A stretch of DNA of 19,574 bases from Actinomycetes bacterium (lineage in GTDB: Bacteria; Actinomycetota; Coriobacteriia; Coriobacteriales; Eggerthellaceae): assembly GCA_023403475.1 (NCBI GenBank), contig JAEYEL010000052.1, positions 1 through 19,574 of the forward strand, read 5' to 3'. This document shows positions 1 to 10,378 of the stretch, piece after piece. Numbering within the stretch: position 1 is the stretch's first letter; every line of letters begins with the position of its first letter. The translations under genes were made by a program, and so were the position numbers. The notes beneath the pieces were generated by a model. It had not been told where the DNA came from, did not search any database, and was given only the letters and a program-made list of their open reading frames with translations.

Positions 1-108
1 GAGATCGGCATCTCCACCCAGAAGCTCCACGCGCGCGGCCCGTTCGCCCTAGCGGGCCTCACTTCCTACAAGTACGTGCTGCGAGGAAGCGGGCAGGTGA
101 GAGCCTAG
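1..108 (+). CDS. proA: Glutamate-5-semialdehyde dehydrogenase (gamma-glutamyl phosphate reductase), C-terminal end
   Basis: Only the last 35 codons are in the window, ending in TAG at 106-108. The peptide begins EIGISTQKLHARGP and ends in a SYKYVLRGSGQVR-type tail, which is the characteristic C-terminus of ProA. ProA is the NADPH-dependent cytosolic enzyme that reduces gamma-glutamyl phosphate to glutamate-5-semialdehyde in proline synthesis. The frame is open from base 1, so the gene extends to the left. The next gene, nadD, starts one base after the stop, which suggests co-transcription and probably translational coupling. Identification rests on a short but distinctive segment. Confidence 0.88.
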   Translation, partial: EIGISTQKLHARGPFALAGLTSYKYVLRGSGQVRA

Positions 109-109
109 C

Positions 110-808
110 ATGGAACCGTCTCGGGGCACTTTTGCGGTGTCTTCCCGCTTCGACTCCCTTGGCGCCGACGGCGCGCCGCGCAGGCTGGGCGTTATGGGGG
201 GCACGTTCGACCCTATACATATCGGGCACTTGGCCTGCGCGGAACAGGTGCGCGAGGCGTTTAACCTCGATGCCGTGGTGTTCGTTCCGGCGGGGCGGCC
301 TGTGTACAAGAAAGGCCAGCCGGTTACCGACGCGCGCAAGCGCCTCGAGATGTGCCGGCTTGCGGTTGAAAGCAACCCTTTCTTCGACGTGAGCGCTTTG
401 GAAGTGGAGCGGCCAGGCGACACCTATACGGTCGATACGCTGCGGCAGCTGCGCGCGCATTATCCGGAAAACGTCGAGCTTTTCTTCATCACGGGGGCCG
501 ATGCCGTGGTGAACATCGTGCGCTGGCGCGACAGCTCGCAGGTTGCCGCGCTCGCACGGTTCATTGCCGTGACGCGCCCGGGGTTCGCCCTTACCGAGGA
601 ACGCAAGCGCGTGCTCGCGGCGCATGCGGAATTTACGGTGGACTATCTGGAGGTGACGGCGCTGGCCGTATCGTCGAGCTATCTGCGCGAGCGCGTGGCG
701 GAAGGAAAATCCATCAGGTATTTGACCATGGCTTGCGTGAGCGACTACATAGAAGAGCACGGGCTTTACCGCACGCAGGCGCTTTGCCGCATGCAGGCGA
801 ACGATTGA
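110..808 (+). CDS. nadD: Nicotinate-nucleotide adenylyltransferase
   Basis: This cytosolic enzyme transfers AMP from ATP to nicotinate mononucleotide, giving deaminated NAD in NAD biosynthesis. The 232-residue product has the nucleotidyltransferase signature GGTFDPIHIGH at residues 30-40, including the HxGH motif. It also has a C-terminal SSSYLRERV segment near residue 187, matching the ISSSxIR motif of the family. The chosen ATG lies 10 bases after an AGGTGAG ribosome-binding site. This start leaves about 25 residues ahead of the GGTFDP strand, more than in compact NadD proteins; a later start could be real, but no better ATG with a binding site is seen. It sits between proA and the HD hydrolase gene, as in many bacteria, and ends in TGA. 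Confidence 0.93.
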   Translation: MEPSRGTFAVSSRFDSLGADGAPRRLGVMGGTFDPIHIGHLACAEQVREAFNLDAVVFVPAGRPVYKKGQPVTDARKRLEMCRLAVESNPFFDVSALEVERPGDTYTVDTLRQLRAHYPENVELFFITGADAVVNIVRWRDSSQVAALARFIAVTRPGFALTEERKRVLAAHAEFTVDYLEVTALAVSSSYLRERVAEGKSIRYLTMACVSDYIEEHGLYRTQALCRMQAND

Positions 809-899
809 AGGAGCGGGTTTTCCCGCTTTGCGCTTACGGGCGGTTCGCGGTTGCCGGCAGATGCGCTGCGCAAAAGGGAAGGTTCGAACGACTAAGGAG

Positions 900-1535
900 A
901 TGAGGCAAACGGAATACGAAGGCGGTCTTTGCGGCGTATCTTACGAGGAGTTCTATAAGGCGCGCCGAGATGAACTGGCGGGGCGCGTGGGCGCGCGCAG
1001 ACTTGCCCATATAGATGGCGTGGCGGATACGGCCGAGCAGCTGGCTCGCGTCTACGGCGAAGACCCGCGCCGCGCACGGCTGGCGGGGCTTCTTCACGAC
1101 TGGGACAAGGGCTTTAACGATGAAGACATTAGGAAGCGCGCGGATGAGCTGGGGATGCAGGTGAGTCCTTATGTGCGCGAGTACATGGCGCGCCTTTTGC
1201 ACGGCCCTACGGCCGCTGTGGCGCTTGCGCGCGCCTACCCGCAAATAGATCCCGCCGTCGTGCAGGCTATAAGCCGCCACACCACGGCGGCCATCGACAT
1301 GACCCCGCTCGACATGATAGTGTACACGGCCGACGTCATAGAACCCCATCGCGCGTTTTCGGGTCTTGCCCCTTTGCGCGATGCAGTGGGGAAGGTATCG
1401 CTTGAAGAGTTGTTCTTCATGGCATTTGCCTACACTATGGAATCGGTCATGAGGCGGAAGAAGAACCTCTACCCGAACACGGTGGATGTATGGAACTACT
1501 ACGTTGACCGCCGGCGGCCGCGCGGCGGGCGGTAG
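900..1535 (+). CDS. yqeK: YqeK-family HD-domain hydrolase (probable Ap4A symmetrical hydrolase)
   Basis: The product has the HD-superfamily metal ligands in order (numbering from the ATG at 900): His37, His66-Asp67 in LLHDWDKG, His101, His127 in ISRHTT and Asp145 in YTADVIEP. The nadD-yqeK-rsfS order is typical of the YqeK family, members of which cleave diadenosine tetraphosphate symmetrically to ADP; the exact substrate here is inferred. The start is uncertain. The same frame is open from a TTG at 828 and an ATG at 861. ATG 900 is preferred because it gives 211 residues, close to family length. However, the AAGGAG at 894-899 touches it, so spacing from a proper binding site is poor. The stop is TAG at 1533-1535. 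Confidence 0.85.
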   Translation: MRQTEYEGGLCGVSYEEFYKARRDELAGRVGARRLAHIDGVADTAEQLARVYGEDPRRARLAGLLHDWDKGFNDEDIRKRADELGMQVSPYVREYMARLLHGPTAAVALARAYPQIDPAVVQAISRHTTAAIDMTPLDMIVYTADVIEPHRAFSGLAPLRDAVGKVSLEELFFMAFAYTMESVMRRKKNLYPNTVDVWNYYVDRRRPRGGR

Positions 1536-1554
1536 AATGCACGGTACGCAAGAA

Positions 1555-1585
1555 CCGGGAAGAGCCGGGAGGAATCCGGGAAGAG
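1555..1585 (+). repeat. Three short CCGGGA-based direct repeats between yqeK and rsfS
   Basis: CCGGGAAGAG occurs at 1555-1564 and 1576-1585, with a diverged copy beginning CCGGGAGG at 1565. The spacing is about one helical turn. The stretch is purine-rich and lies in the 89-base gap upstream of rsfS. It may be chance low complexity or a protein-binding region; nothing in the sequence decides this. Confidence 0.4.
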
Positions 1586-1624
1586 AAGTCGTCCGTTTGG
1601 GCGGAAGCGAAAGGAACGATACGC

Positions 1625-2188
1625 GTGAGCGAGATCATAGCAGGGGAAGAGATTTCCGAGACGAAGGAAAGCACGCATATGCGCAATGCGCAAGACGCGC
1701 CGCGCGGTGCTGCTGAAAACGCGGCGTCTGGCAAAGGGGGCAAACCTTCAAGGGGCAAGGGAGGCTTTGCAGCGCCCCGCGAATGTGCGATCATCGCCGC
1801 CGTCGCGGCCGATGAGAAGAAGGCAACCGACATCATGGTGCAGGAAGTGGGAGACCTTGTGTCGGTCACCGAGTACTTCGTCATCGCCACGGCGGCCAAC
1901 AACCGTCAGGTTGACGCCATCGTCGATGCCATCGAAGAAGCCGAACGCGAGCAGGCGGGCGTAAAGCCCCTGCACCGGGAAGGCACGGAGGACGGTTTGT
2001 GGGCGTTGCTCGACTACGGCAGCTTCGTGGTGCATGTGTTCCAGCCGCAGACGCGCGACTACTACCGCCTTGAAGACCTGTGGAACGACGCCCCCCTCAT
2101 CGACTTGGCAAAAGAAGCCGGCCTTGCCGACATGCAGTATTCGACCCGCATAGCGAAGCTTCTTGCCGACGCCAAAGCCGCAAGTTAG
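1625..2188 (+). CDS. rsfS: Ribosome silencing factor RsfS (DUF143 family)
   Basis: RsfS binds ribosomal protein L14 on the large subunit and blocks subunit joining when nutrients are short. The conserved core spans about residues 55-170. It includes DLVSVTEYFVIATAANNRQV and, later, the EGTEDGLWALLDYG and VVHVFQPQTRDYYRLEDLW blocks seen across the family. An unusual 50-odd residue N-terminal extension rich in Gly, Ala, Lys and Ser precedes the core. GTG 1625 has AAGGAA 8 bases upstream. An in-frame ATG at 1679 also has AAGGAAA 8 bases upstream, so either or both may be used. The TAG stop at 2186-2188 overlaps the stop codon of the convergent S58 peptidase gene. Confidence 0.92.
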   Translation: MSEIIAGEEISETKESTHMRNAQDAPRGAAENAASGKGGKPSRGKGGFAAPRECAIIAAVAADEKKATDIMVQEVGDLVSVTEYFVIATAANNRQVDAIVDAIEEAEREQAGVKPLHREGTEDGLWALLDYGSFVVHVFQPQTRDYYRLEDLWNDAPLIDLAKEAGLADMQYSTRIAKLLADAKAAS

Positions 2189-3207
2189 CGCAGGTCGAGG
2201 TCTCTTGCGGCGGGAAGCCCGAAGGCGCCCGCCGCGCTCTTCACAGCGGAGACGATAGCCTTCTGCATGGCTTCGGTAGCAAGCACTGCCACAAGATCGT
2301 AGGGTGCGTCCACTTCGCGCGAGGCGAACGTGAACACGGTGTCGCCGTCGTTTGCGGTGTGCACGGGTTTGATAGCGCGCGCGTAGGCGTCGTGCACCGT
2401 GGAGGAAACCTTCGTCGCCTGCGCCTTCGTGAGTTTCGCGTTCGTTATCACCACGCCTATGGTGGTATTCTCGCACGGTCCGGCGCCTGCGGTTCCCTGA
2501 GTTTCCGCTTTCGTCGCCGCGTGCTCGATCGCTGCAAGCGGATCCATCACGCCGCCCGCCTCGTCGCGCACGCCGGATATCCACGTGCCGCTTTCGTCGC
2601 GCACGCATCCCAGCGCGTTCACGGCTACGAGCGCCGCCGCCACCACGTCTTTCGCGCGCAGGCATGCCCAGCCGAGCCCCGATTTCATGGCGCGCTCGGG
2701 CTCGGCTATCTTTCCCACGGTTGCCCCGCACCCGGCGCCCACGTTTCCCTGTGCCAGATCGTCTCTTCGTTCGGTTTCAGCTGCTCGGCACCTCTCGTCC
2801 ATCTGCGCCAGCGCAGCTTCGGCGGCGGCGCGTCCCATGGCCTTGTCGGGATGGATGGGTTTTCCCACCAAAAGATCGAACAGACAGGCACCTACTACAA
2901 TGGGAACGCGTGCTTGGCCTAAAGGAAACCCGATGTCGCGGCAGGCGAGCGTCTCCATCACGCCGCACGACGCCTCCAGCCCGAAGGCGCTGCCTCCCGA
3001 AAGCACCACCGCATGCACGTCCTGTATCATGTTTTCGGGTTTGAGCAGGTCGGTCTCACGCGTTGCCGGCCCGCCTCCGCGCACGTCCACGCCGCATGCG
3101 GCACCCCTCGGCGCGATGACGACCGTGCAGCCGGTCCCTGCTTGCGCGTCTTCGGCGTGTCCTATGCAGAACGAGGGCAAGGCGCTTAAGGAAGCTGTTT
3201 CGAACAT
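2185..3207 (-). CDS. P1 family peptidase, family S58 (DmpA / NylC-like N-terminal nucleophile amidohydrolase)
   Basis: From the ATG at 3207 the product is 340 residues. It has the family pattern: an IGHAEDAQAGTGCTVV start, GGSAFGLEA at 71-79, GNVGAGCGATVGK at 154-166, and CENTTIGVVITNAKL at 245-259. In this family the precursor cuts itself before a Ser or Thr that becomes the N-terminal nucleophile. Here the predicted cut is Asn247-Thr248, the Asn/Thr arrangement of nylon-oligomer hydrolase NylC rather than the Ser of DmpA. Relatives are aminopeptidases or amidases, and the natural substrate cannot be read from sequence. No signal peptide is visible. An in-frame ATG at 3222 is an alternative start, but AGAAGG lies 4 bases before ATG 3207 and none precedes 3222. 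The gene is convergent with rsfS and divergent from the BTAD regulator. Confidence 0.88.
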   Translation of the reverse strand: MFETASLSALPSFCIGHAEDAQAGTGCTVVIAPRGAACGVDVRGGGPATRETDLLKPENMIQDVHAVVLSGGSAFGLEASCGVMETLACRDIGFPLGQARVPIVVGACLFDLLVGKPIHPDKAMGRAAAEAALAQMDERCRAAETERRDDLAQGNVGAGCGATVGKIAEPERAMKSGLGWACLRAKDVVAAALVAVNALGCVRDESGTWISGVRDEAGGVMDPLAAIEHAATKAETQGTAGAGPCENTTIGVVITNAKLTKAQATKVSSTVHDAYARAIKPVHTANDGDTVFTFASREVDAPYDLVAVLATEAMQKAIVSAVKSAAGAFGLPAARDLDLR

Positions 3208-3494
3208 GGAGCCTTCTTTCATGGTGCTTGCGGGCGGCTTCCGGCCGCCCGCCGCTTTTCGTGCGGGTAATCTGCGCAGCAGGGTCGCGCCGCTTCGCAT
3301 GCTCGTTATTGTACACTGTCTTTTCCTTCCCTCCGGGTCTTTTCTCGGCCTTTTCCAGCCTTCCCCTCGGGTTTTTCTCCGGGTTTTTCTCTCGTACCGA
3401 ACGTATGTAGGGTCTTGCACGTCCCTGTTGCGGCAGGCTATCATGTTTTTTGCTTCTCGGATTGCCCGCGTTCCTTTTGGAGCGGAAGTGATCC
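3208..3494. other. Divergent intergenic region between the S58 peptidase and the BTAD regulator
   Basis: This 287-base region separates two diverging starts and must hold promoters for both. On the plus strand a long pyrimidine-rich tract runs from about 3316 to 3395, with CGGGTTTTTCT repeated twice around 3369-3391. For the minus strand, TACAAT (complement of 3308-3313) could be a -10 box, but no good -35 is seen. No open frame here looks like a gene. Confidence 0.5.
3415..3444 (+). promoter_or_regulatory. Candidate sigma-70 type promoter for the BTAD regulator gene
   Basis: TTGCAC at 3415-3420 and TATCAT at 3439-3444 are separated by 18 bases, a good match to a housekeeping promoter. Transcription would begin near 3451, about 45 bases before the start codon. 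GGAG at 3479 and CGGAAG just after it provide the ribosome-binding site. The assignment rests on motif match only. Confidence 0.45.
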
Positions 3495-6122
3495 ATGTCT
3501 TCGTTTCTCAAATCGGCCGCCTGTAAAGGACGTCAGCCGGAACACGTAGCGGCAGCCCATCTTGTTCCACGCCCCGACCTCGTCGCGCGGCTTCTGCGCG
3601 AGCGCCACGTTGCGCGATTCCTTGTTGCCCCCGACGGGTTCGGGAAAACTCAGCTTGCGTTCCAGTATGCGGAAACGGTGTTCGCGTTCTTCCGCGTGTT
3701 CTGGGTGAACGGGAAAAGCCCGTGCTTTTTGAGGGATTTGGACAACGGGGAGGTGTCCTCCTATCTGTGCAGTCAGGAAGAACGTCCTTTTCTGGTGGTG
3801 TTCGAAGACGTGCCGCGCCTTGACGATGTGCGTGTCGACAGGTTCTCCCGCGTCATAGATGATCTGCTCGAGGCGGGAAACGAGGTTTTGGCAACCTGTG
3901 CGCCTTCGTGCGACGCCTACGGAAGCCTTCATCGCGACAGGCTCAAGCTCGATTCTTCCGACCTGCTGCTTTCCGAGGCGGAATGCGAAGTGGCCACGCC
4001 CATGTCGCGCAAGCCCCAGGCTGGCAAAAGCCTTCCGCCCGCCGAGCGCATCGCGTGCTTGCGTTGGGGCGGCGATGACGGGGCGGAGCTGCTTGCGGGC
4101 TTGGTGCGCGAAGAGCTGCCAGGTACCGTTTTACTCGTGGTGTTTTCCATGCTCGTTCTGCGCGAGGGTGAATGGGCTGATCTCGATGCGTTCACGTCTT
4201 CGGGGCTGCGGGGAGATTTGCCTGCCGGCCTTGAGGAAAGGTATCCCTACCTTGGCATCAATCGACATGGGGAAACGTACCGAACGGTCGATTTGCCTGC
4301 GAAAACGCTTGCCTCTGCCTTTGACAGGTCGTTCGATGCGCTGGCTTCCTGCTCGCTTTTCGACGGGCGTGCGGCGTTGGCGTGCCGCCTTGCCGATGCG
4401 CTCGTCGTGCGAAGGGAGGGAGAGCGCGCCTGCCGGTTCATGGCGGGTCTTTCCCCGAAGCCGTCCTGCGCATCGTGGCTGGCGGCGCGTTCGCGGGTCC
4501 TCATGTCGCTTGGATGCGTGAAGCCCGCGCACGACCTGCATCTGTTCATCGGGCGCGTTCGCGGGCCGCAAAGATGGACGCTCAACGCTGCGGAGGCATG
4601 GCGGCTCGTCGCGCTCTCCGACGAGAAGGCCGCCGTCGGCGCTATCCGGCGCATGGCGTTTTCCGCTGACGTTCCCGCAGGCCCGCGCGCAAGCGCCTTG
4701 ATGATCGTTCTTATGTATGGAAGCGTCGATGCTGGCATGCGGGCCGCCGAGGCCTTGCGCGGGCTTGTGCGTGCGGCAGGCGAGCAGGCCGTGCGCGAAG
4801 GAGGGTCTGCGGCAGGGTCCGCCTCGCACGGGGACGTTTCCTGGCTTTTCGCTGCAGAGATCTTCCTGTCTCTGCGCGACGGGCTGGAATCGGGTTTGCG
4901 CGCATGGCAGGACGCCCGGCATGCCGAATGCGAGAGGGATCTGCTTTTCGCCACCGCCGCCGCAGTGCTTGACGCCGCCATGCGCGACGCCGAGGCGAAA
5001 GGCGGAAACCTTGCCCGACCAACGTGCGCCCGCCTTCTGCGCGAGGTCGTGCAGTTCGTGCGCACCGGGCTGGGGGAAAGCCCTGCTGTTCCCATGAGCC
5101 TGTTTTCGGCTTTCGCAGCGTTGGCGTTCGAGCGAATGTGCGAAGCAGAGGTCTTCCCTGATGTTGCGCCGCTTCCTTCCGAGGTTGCGTTCGAGGCCCA
5201 TCGCGTTGAGCTTTCCCTCTTCTCGCAGCGCAGCGCCTATCGGCGCGCAAGGGCCGAAGAGGCGAGCCGGGAAGCCGATTTCGAAGCGACGCACCCCGAT
5301 GCGTTTCGCGACGAGCGCCGCACGCTGGGTGGACAGACAGGCGTCGCTTGCGCCCCTATACTGCACGTCGATCTGTTCGGCGGCCTTTCGGTGCGCATAG
5401 GCGATGATCAGCTTGATCCGCGCCTTCTTTGCAGGCAGAAGTCGCGCACGTTGCTTGCGCTGCTCGTCATGAACCGAGGTAAGGAAATGCCCCGCGATCG
5501 CCTGGTGCAGACGCTATGGCCTGAAAGCGATCTTGAGGCGGCCAAGCGGAACTTCTACGCCGTGTGGTCGCAGCTGCGCCGCGCCCTTACCACGGGTGCG
5601 GGAACCTGTCCGTACCTTGTGCGCGCGCAGAGCGGATTTCGCCTTGACGCCCGCCTTCTCGACAGCGATCTGGATAGGTTCGAGGCCATGTGCCGCACGC
5701 TTCTGTTCGGGCATCCGCGCGCCGACGAATGGGAGCCCTTGTTTGCCCAAGCGAGCGGATGGTACGCCGAGGATCTCCTTCCCGGAGAGAGCGACTGCCC
5801 GGCCATAGATCGTGCGCGGGAAGACTGCCGCGTGCGCTTGGTGGACGCGCTCGTTTCCGCGTCGGCGCAGCTTGTGGGAGCCGGGGAGGTGCGCGGCGGT
5901 TTGTGGTTCGCCCGCGAGGCGCTCAAGCACGACAAGTCGCGCGAAGACGCCTACACCACGCTCATGGAGGCGCAGATAGCCGCAGGTCAGCGTACGGCTG
6001 CGCTTGACACGTACTTCGCATGCCGCCGCTACTTGGCAGACGAGCTGGGCATAGATCCGTCGGCGCATACGGTGCGGCTTTATCGCGACATCATAGAGAC
6101 GGAAGAGGCGTTCGACTGGTAG
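3495..6122 (+). CDS. Large ATPase / BTAD-domain transcriptional regulator
   Basis: This 875-residue protein has a nucleotide-binding N-terminus and a C-terminal DNA-binding unit. Residues 45-52 (APDGFGKT) resemble the degenerate Walker A of MalT-type STAND regulators, and VVFED at 101-105 is a likely Walker B. A helical middle region follows. From about residue 622 (ILHVDLFGGLSVRIG) there is an OmpR-type winged helix, including a SRTLLALLVMNRG stretch and DRLVQTLWPES. The bacterial transcriptional activator domain follows to the end (LVDALVSAS... YTTLMEAQIAAGQ... YRDIIETEE). This architecture is a multi-domain regulator, probably switched by a ligand or partner protein. Neither ligand nor targets can be read, but divergence from the S58 peptidase makes that gene a candidate target. 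The gene ends in TAG. Confidence 0.85.
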   Translation: MSSFLKSAACKGRQPEHVAAAHLVPRPDLVARLLRERHVARFLVAPDGFGKTQLAFQYAETVFAFFRVFWVNGKSPCFLRDLDNGEVSSYLCSQEERPFLVVFEDVPRLDDVRVDRFSRVIDDLLEAGNEVLATCAPSCDAYGSLHRDRLKLDSSDLLLSEAECEVATPMSRKPQAGKSLPPAERIACLRWGGDDGAELLAGLVREELPGTVLLVVFSMLVLREGEWADLDAFTSSGLRGDLPAGLEERYPYLGINRHGETYRTVDLPAKTLASAFDRSFDALASCSLFDGRAALACRLADALVVRREGERACRFMAGLSPKPSCASWLAARSRVLMSLGCVKPAHDLHLFIGRVRGPQRWTLNAAEAWRLVALSDEKAAVGAIRRMAFSADVPAGPRASALMIVLMYGSVDAGMRAAEALRGLVRAAGEQAVREGGSAAGSASHGDVSWLFAAEIFLSLRDGLESGLRAWQDARHAECERDLLFATAAAVLDAAMRDAEAKGGNLARPTCARLLREVVQFVRTGLGESPAVPMSLFSAFAALAFERMCEAEVFPDVAPLPSEVAFEAHRVELSLFSQRSAYRRARAEEASREADFEATHPDAFRDERRTLGGQTGVACAPILHVDLFGGLSVRIGDDQLDPRLLCRQKSRTLLALLVMNRGKEMPRDRLVQTLWPESDLEAAKRNFYAVWSQLRRALTTGAGTCPYLVRAQSGFRLDARLLDSDLDRFEAMCRTLLFGHPRADEWEPLFAQASGWYAEDLLPGESDCPAIDRAREDCRVRLVDALVSASAQLVGAGEVRGGLWFAREALKHDKSREDAYTTLMEAQIAAGQRTAALDTYFACRRYLADELGIDPSAHTVRLYRDIIETEEAFDW

Positions 6123-6240
6123 CCTTGCCTGCGCCCCCGCCCCGCGTTCGCAAGCACACCCTCGGCCCGGTTCTGCGCGCTCATTCCTGCGCCCCCGCCC
6201 CAGGCCCTGCTCGCTCCCGCTTCCAAGCCTGTTTGCGCTA
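6123..6240 (+). terminator. C-rich, G-poor untranslated stretch, possible Rho-dependent termination zone
   Basis: Right after the BTAD stop codon, C strongly outnumbers G on the transcribed-sense strand. The 16-base sequence CCTGCGCCCCCGCCCC occurs exactly twice, at 6128-6143 and 6186-6201. There is no hairpin followed by a T run. C-over-G bubbles of this kind are typical of Rho loading sites, so Rho-dependent termination before secA is a reasonable inference. Confidence 0.3.
6128..6201 (+). repeat. Exact 16-bp direct repeat upstream of secA
   Basis: Identical CCTGCGCCCCCGCCCC copies lie at 6128-6143 and 6186-6201, offset by 58 bases. They are in the gap between the BTAD regulator and secA. 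Confidence 0.8.
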
Positions 6241-6250
6241 TGTATTTCCG

Positions 6251-6277
6251 TTGAGTCGCACTACGATGTGATAGAGT
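6251..6277 (+). promoter_or_regulatory. Possible secA promoter
   Basis: TTGAGT (6251-6256) and TAGAGT (6272-6277) are 15 bases apart, and a TGA before the second box forms an extended -10. The spacing is short and the match is only moderate. It would place the transcript start about 30 bases before the secA ATG. Confidence 0.28.
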
Positions 6278-6315
6278 GGCTTAGTTATTGCGTTCGAAGA
6301 GAAAGACGGCATTTC

Positions 6316-9165
<2,850 letters not shown>

Positions 9166-9190
9166 TGGTTGTTCTCGAGTTGGGAAGGGC

Positions 9191-10282
9191 ATGACGGAAG
9201 AAGAGAGAGACATAGAGGCGGCAACGCGGCGGGTGCGCGACGCGCATGCATACCTTCATGTCGAGGAAAAGGCTGCCGAGTTGGCCAAGCTCGACGAGGA
9301 ATGCGCCCGTCCGGGGTTCTGGGACGACGCGGCGCACGCGCAGGACGTGTCGAAGCAGGCGAGCAACCTGCGCGAGACTATCCGCGAGTACGAAGAAGCT
9401 GCAACGCTTCTGGAAGACGCGCGTTGTGCGCTCGAGCTGGCGGCGGAAGACGAGGCGTTCGCTGCCGAAGGGAAAGCTGCGCTTGTGCGCCTTGACGCGC
9501 TGCTCGACTCTCTGGAGGTGACCTCGTGGTTTTCCGGGCGCTTCGATGCGGGCGACGCCATTCTCACGGTGAACCCCGGCTCGGGCGGCTTGGAGGCGCA
9601 GGACTGGACGGACATGCTCTACCGCATGTATACGCGCTATGCGGAAAAGAAGGGCTGGAAGGTGCAGGTGCTCGACGTGGTTCCCGGCGAGTCCATAGGG
9701 CTTGACAAGGCCACCATCCAAATAGAGGGTCGTTTCGCCTACGGCATGCTGAAAAGCGAGCAGGGCGTGCATCGGCTAGTGCGCATAAGCCCCACCGACG
9801 ACAAGAAGCGCCGCCACACCACGTTTGCGGGCGTAGAGGTGCTGCCCGTGCTGCCCGACGACATAGAGGTGGACCTGAATCCCGCCGACGTGCGCGTGGA
9901 CGTGTACCGCTCAAGCGGGCCGGGCGGTCAGTGCGTGAACACCACCGATTCGGCCGTGCGCCTCACGCACGTGCCCACAGGCATTGTGGTGACCTGCCAG
10001 AATGAGAAATCGCAGCTGCAGAACAAGGAGGCGGCGTTCAAGGTTTTGCGCGCCAAGCTCTACGAGCTCGAAGAGCAGAAGCGTGCAGAAGAGCTGGCGG
10101 CACTGCGCGGCGAGCGCATGGAGAACACGTTCGGCAGCCAGATACGCAACTATGTGCTCTACCCTTACCAACTGGTGAAAGACGTTCGCAGCGGTATCGA
10201 GACCGGCAACGTTGACGCGGTGCTCGAGGGCGATATAGAGGAGTTTGTTATTGGGTATCATAAGTGGAAGGCTTCAACCTGA
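9191..10282 (+). CDS. prfB: Peptide chain release factor 2 (RF2)
   Basis: RF2 recognises UGA and UAA in the ribosomal A site and triggers peptide release. RF2 rather than RF1 is shown by the ARPGFWDD and GSGGLEAQDWTDML segments. The catalytic GGQ is at residues 245-247. The stop-codon tripeptide, normally SPF, reads Ser200-Pro201-Thr202 within LVRISPTDDKKRRHTTF. The N-terminal region has no in-frame UGA and no slippery site, so the programmed +1 frameshift that autoregulates many prfB genes is absent. ATG 9191 follows GGGAAGGG closely and gives 363 residues. The frame is open from a GTG at 9158 that overlaps secA, but that start is less likely. The gap after the secA stop is 25 bases, so co-transcription is likely. 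prfB itself ends in TGA. Confidence 0.96.
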   Translation: MTEEERDIEAATRRVRDAHAYLHVEEKAAELAKLDEECARPGFWDDAAHAQDVSKQASNLRETIREYEEAATLLEDARCALELAAEDEAFAAEGKAALVRLDALLDSLEVTSWFSGRFDAGDAILTVNPGSGGLEAQDWTDMLYRMYTRYAEKKGWKVQVLDVVPGESIGLDKATIQIEGRFAYGMLKSEQGVHRLVRISPTDDKKRRHTTFAGVEVLPVLPDDIEVDLNPADVRVDVYRSSGPGGQCVNTTDSAVRLTHVPTGIVVTCQNEKSQLQNKEAAFKVLRAKLYELEEQKRAEELAALRGERMENTFGSQIRNYVLYPYQLVKDVRSGIETGNVDAVLEGDIEEFVIGYHKWKAST

Positions 10283-10348
10283 CGGCCTTCCGTGGTGGGC
10301 ATAAAAGGCTTCAGAACCTCGGAGAGCGCGCACACGGCGCGAAGGCCG
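10283..10348 (+). repeat. 8-bp inverted repeat between prfB and the transketolase genes
   Basis: CGGCCTTC (10283-10290) and GAAGGCCG (10341-10348) are exact reverse complements with 50 bases between them. A 9-bp direct repeat, AAGGCTTCA, also occurs near 10268 and 10305. There is no T run, so this is not a standard intrinsic terminator. It could be an operator or simply chance. Confidence 0.35.
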
Positions 10349-10378
10349 CTTAGGAACGACGAACGGAAAGGAAGGAAC

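Noticed and set aside
2080..3526. Plus-strand open frames opposite the S58 peptidase
   Set aside because: The minus-strand frame carries the conserved S58 blocks in order; the plus frames show none.
4131..5366. Open frame of 411 codons on the minus strand inside the BTAD regulator
   Set aside because: The plus-strand frame encodes a full-length protein with clear domains at both ends, and the antisense product has no motif.
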